Positions 4,307 through 6,002 of a DNA stretch of 6,002 nucleotides are shown piece after piece. This stretch comes from an uncultured Chlamydiaceae bacterium (GTDB lineage Bacteria > Chlamydiota > Chlamydiia > Chlamydiales > Parachlamydiaceae): the NCBI GenBank assembly GCA_945957185.1, contig CAMFKA010000135.1, positions 1 to 6,002 on the forward strand. The letters are read 5' to 3'. The first letter of the stretch is position 1. Each line of letters begins with the position of its first letter. The notes below the pieces were generated by a model, which saw only the letters and a list, made by a program, of their open reading frames with translations, was not told where the DNA came from and made no database searches. The position numbers and the translations under genes were made by a program.

Positions 4307-6002
4307 TCATCCAAAAACAACACCCTTGTAAACCAAGGCCTTCTCGGGATCGAGAGTGATCAACTGCCCCTCTTTCACAGAAGTGCAGGCGCCATCGCCT
4401 CTTAAAATAATCGGTTTGTCCAGCTTTCTTCCAATCTCCGTCAAGTACTCTTCCGATTTTGTATCTTCCAGCAAGTTTTGTAGCACCACTCCCGCAGCTT
4501 CGCGTATCAAAGCGTAGTACGTTTCGTTGCATTCAGAAATCACCAAAATCTTGTCCCTAACCATGTAGGGAGGCTTCGATTCAGGGGTGATGACCACAGA
4601 AGCATTTCCGTAAACACGAGAGCCATGCCCTTTCTCCCCTCTAACAAGAACGTCGCCGATGCTCTCCACCAACATCGAATTGGTAGTCCCCGAAATTCCA
4701 AACGGCGTTCCTCCTGTCAGCACGACAAGATCTCCGTTCGAAACAAAGTGTTGATTGAGAGCAAATGAACTGATTTTATCAAACGCCTCTGTCATATTTC
4801 TGCAGACAGGACCCCAATAAGGAATCACGCCCCAATTAATCCCTAGCTGGTGATAACATTTTTCGTTTGGGGTCATGGCGATAATCGGAACGGAGGGACG
4901 TAATCGGGAAACAAGTCTCGCAGTGCTTCCGTGAGATGTTAACACAAAAATCGCTTGGGCATTGGAGCTATACGCGGTTTTTACAGTTGCCAATGTCACA
5001 GAAGACGGCACATCGTGATAGACGTTTTTGGTGTGCAGCTCAAAGAAAGTTTTATAATCAAAATCACTTTCAGCGACCTCGATGATTCCTTTCATCACTT
5101 TTACAGTTTCGATGGGAAACTTACCGACAGCGGTTTCCCCGGAAAGCATCACCGCCGATGTGCTATCATAAATCGCATTTGCCACATCGGAAGCTTCGGC
5201 ACGTGTAGGCCTGGGGTTGTGTATCATCGATTCCAACATCTGCGTTGCTGTCACAGCAGGCTTGCCGGCAACGACGCATTTGCGAATCATCATTTTCTGC
5301 AACAGCGGCACGCGACTGAGAGGCACTTCTACACCCAGGTCTCCCCTGGCAATCATGATCCCGTCGGAAACTTGTACGATGCTATCAAAATTTTGAACTC
5401 CTTCGTTATTTTCGATTTTGGAGATGATCAAAATATTCGATTTATTTTGCTCTGCAAGAAGCTTGCGAATGGTAAGTACGTGATGAGGCGACCGCACGAA
5501 CGAAGCGGCAATGAAATCGACATCGTTTTCACAACCGAACTTGATGTCTTCAATATCTTTCTCTGTGACAGCAGGAAGACCTAATTCGGTTCCGGGGACG
5601 TTGACGCCTTTTCCGGAGGAGATTGCACCTGTATTTTCGATTCTGACAAGAATCCACCCCTCCCCTTTTTCGATCACTTTGGAATTGATGTAACCATCAT
5701 TAAACAAGACTTTCATGCCGACGTCGATTTTATCTAAGACAAAACCGGGGCGGATGCTGACCTGTGTGTCATCACCCACAACTTCTTCTGCAATGAGCTT
5801 CCACACCTGTCCGGCTTTGAGTTCTTTAGTTGTATCGACAATTTTTCCCAGACGGATTTCGGGACCTTTTGTATCGAGCATGATGCCCAAAGGCTTCCCA
5901 CAGCGGTGACGCGCTTCTTTAAGGCGGTTGATGACGACAAGATGCTCCTCATGCGTCCCGTGGCTGAAATTGATTCTAGCAACGTTCATTCCCGCTTCGA
6001 TG
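4307..6002 (-). CDS. pyk: pyruvate kinase with C-terminal extra domain (5' end beyond window)
   Basis: The enzyme converts phosphoenolpyruvate and ADP to pyruvate and ATP, the last step of glycolysis, in the cytoplasm. The frame stays open to the right edge, reading I-E-A-G before M-N-V-A-R-I-N-F-S-H; the ATG at 5989 is therefore internal and the true start, probably about 20-30 codons upstream, is missing. Numbering from that Met: L-D-T-K-G-P-E-I-R (38-46) opens the B domain, which has F-N-D-G-Y where D-D-G is usual; the catalytic K-I-E is at 191-193, A-R-G-D-L-G at 214-219, T-A-T-Q-M-L-E-S-M at 247-255, and the P-T-R-A-E-A-S-D-V-A-N-A block at 261-272. Residues about 452-560 form an extra domain like the PEP-utiliser (ECTS) domain of Bacillus pyruvate kinases, absent from the shorter enzymes, but without its T-S-H motif. 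The stop at 4307-4309 lies seven bases from the repeat element. Confidence 0.96.
   Translation of the reverse strand, partial: IEAGMNVARINFSHGTHEEHLVVINRLKEARHRCGKPLGIMLDTKGPEIRLGKIVDTTKELKAGQVWKLIAEEVVGDDTQVSIRPGFVLDKIDVGMKVLFNDGYINSKVIEKGEGWILVRIENTGAISSGKGVNVPGTELGLPAVTEKDIEDIKFGCENDVDFIAASFVRSPHHVLTIRKLLAEQNKSNILIISKIENNEGVQNFDSIVQVSDGIMIARGDLGVEVPLSRVPLLQKMMIRKCVVAGKPAVTATQMLESMIHNPRPTRAEASDVANAIYDSTSAVMLSGETAVGKFPIETVKVMKGIIEVAESDFDYKTFFELHTKNVYHDVPSSVTLATVKTAYSSNAQAIFVLTSHGSTARLVSRLRPSVPIIAMTPNEKCYHQLGINWGVIPYWGPVCRNMTEAFDKISSFALNQHFVSNGDLVVLTGGTPFGISGTTNSMLVESIGDVLVRGEKGHGSRVYGNASVVITPESKPPYMVRDKILVISECNETYYALIREAAGVVLQNLLEDTKSEEYLTEIGRKLDKPIILRGDGACTSVKEGQLITLDPEKALVYKGVVFG

Noticed and set aside
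4955..5584. Plus-strand frame of 209 codons opposite pyk
   Set aside because: It lies wholly antisense to the conserved catalytic region of pyruvate kinase, is rich in His, Arg and Cys, and shows no family motifs; it is a shadow of pyk.

Overview
The window looks like core chromosome of a member of the phylum Chlamydiota, most likely an environmental, chlamydia-like lineage (Parachlamydiales-type) rather than Chlamydia itself. The main evidence is a 45-residue, cysteine-free ribosomal protein L36 with the tail I recall from chlamydial L36, and the local order rpsN-rpmJ-rpmH-rnpA, which matches the chlamydial gene order as I remember it. Base composition is intermediate, and repeat-rich spacers sit between housekeeping genes. 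The assignment rests on recalled family features, not on a search.

Layout from left to right. (1) 1-434, minus strand: the first 144 residues of an Asp23/Gls24-family protein whose end lies outside the window. (2) 435-914: a gene-free spacer holding that gene's likely promoter, a GC-rich pair of inverted octamer arrays (633-765), and a strong intrinsic terminator for the next operon. (3) 915-1374, minus strand: the two-gene operon rpmJ-rpsN (L36, S14). (4) 1375-1574: a divergent promoter region with a well-formed sigma70-type promoter facing each way. (5) 1575-4001, plus strand: rpmH-rnpA-helicase (L34, RNase P protein, UvrD/PcrA/Rep family). These genes overlap at both junctions and are probably one transcription unit. 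(6) 4000-4299: a compact nested inverted-repeat element that fills almost the whole gap between two convergent genes. (7) 4307-6002, minus strand: pyruvate kinase with a C-terminal extra domain; its N-terminus lies beyond the right edge.

The central genes serve translation (S14, L36, L34), tRNA 5' maturation (RNase P protein) and replication or repair (helicase). Pyruvate kinase belongs to glycolysis, and the Asp23-like protein has no clear role here. I see no CRISPR array, tRNA, rRNA, transposase, phage gene or defence cassette.

The gene content is ordinary. The most interesting material is in the spacers. The 300-bp element at 4000-4299 has long inverted arms made partly of a GGGCAA/CCCTTG hexamer array, encloses two hairpins related by a compensatory base-pair swap, has a possible TA duplication at its ends, and supplies part of the helicase stop codon. 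A second, unrelated-sequence element at 633-765 has the same logic: short tandem units in inverted orientation.
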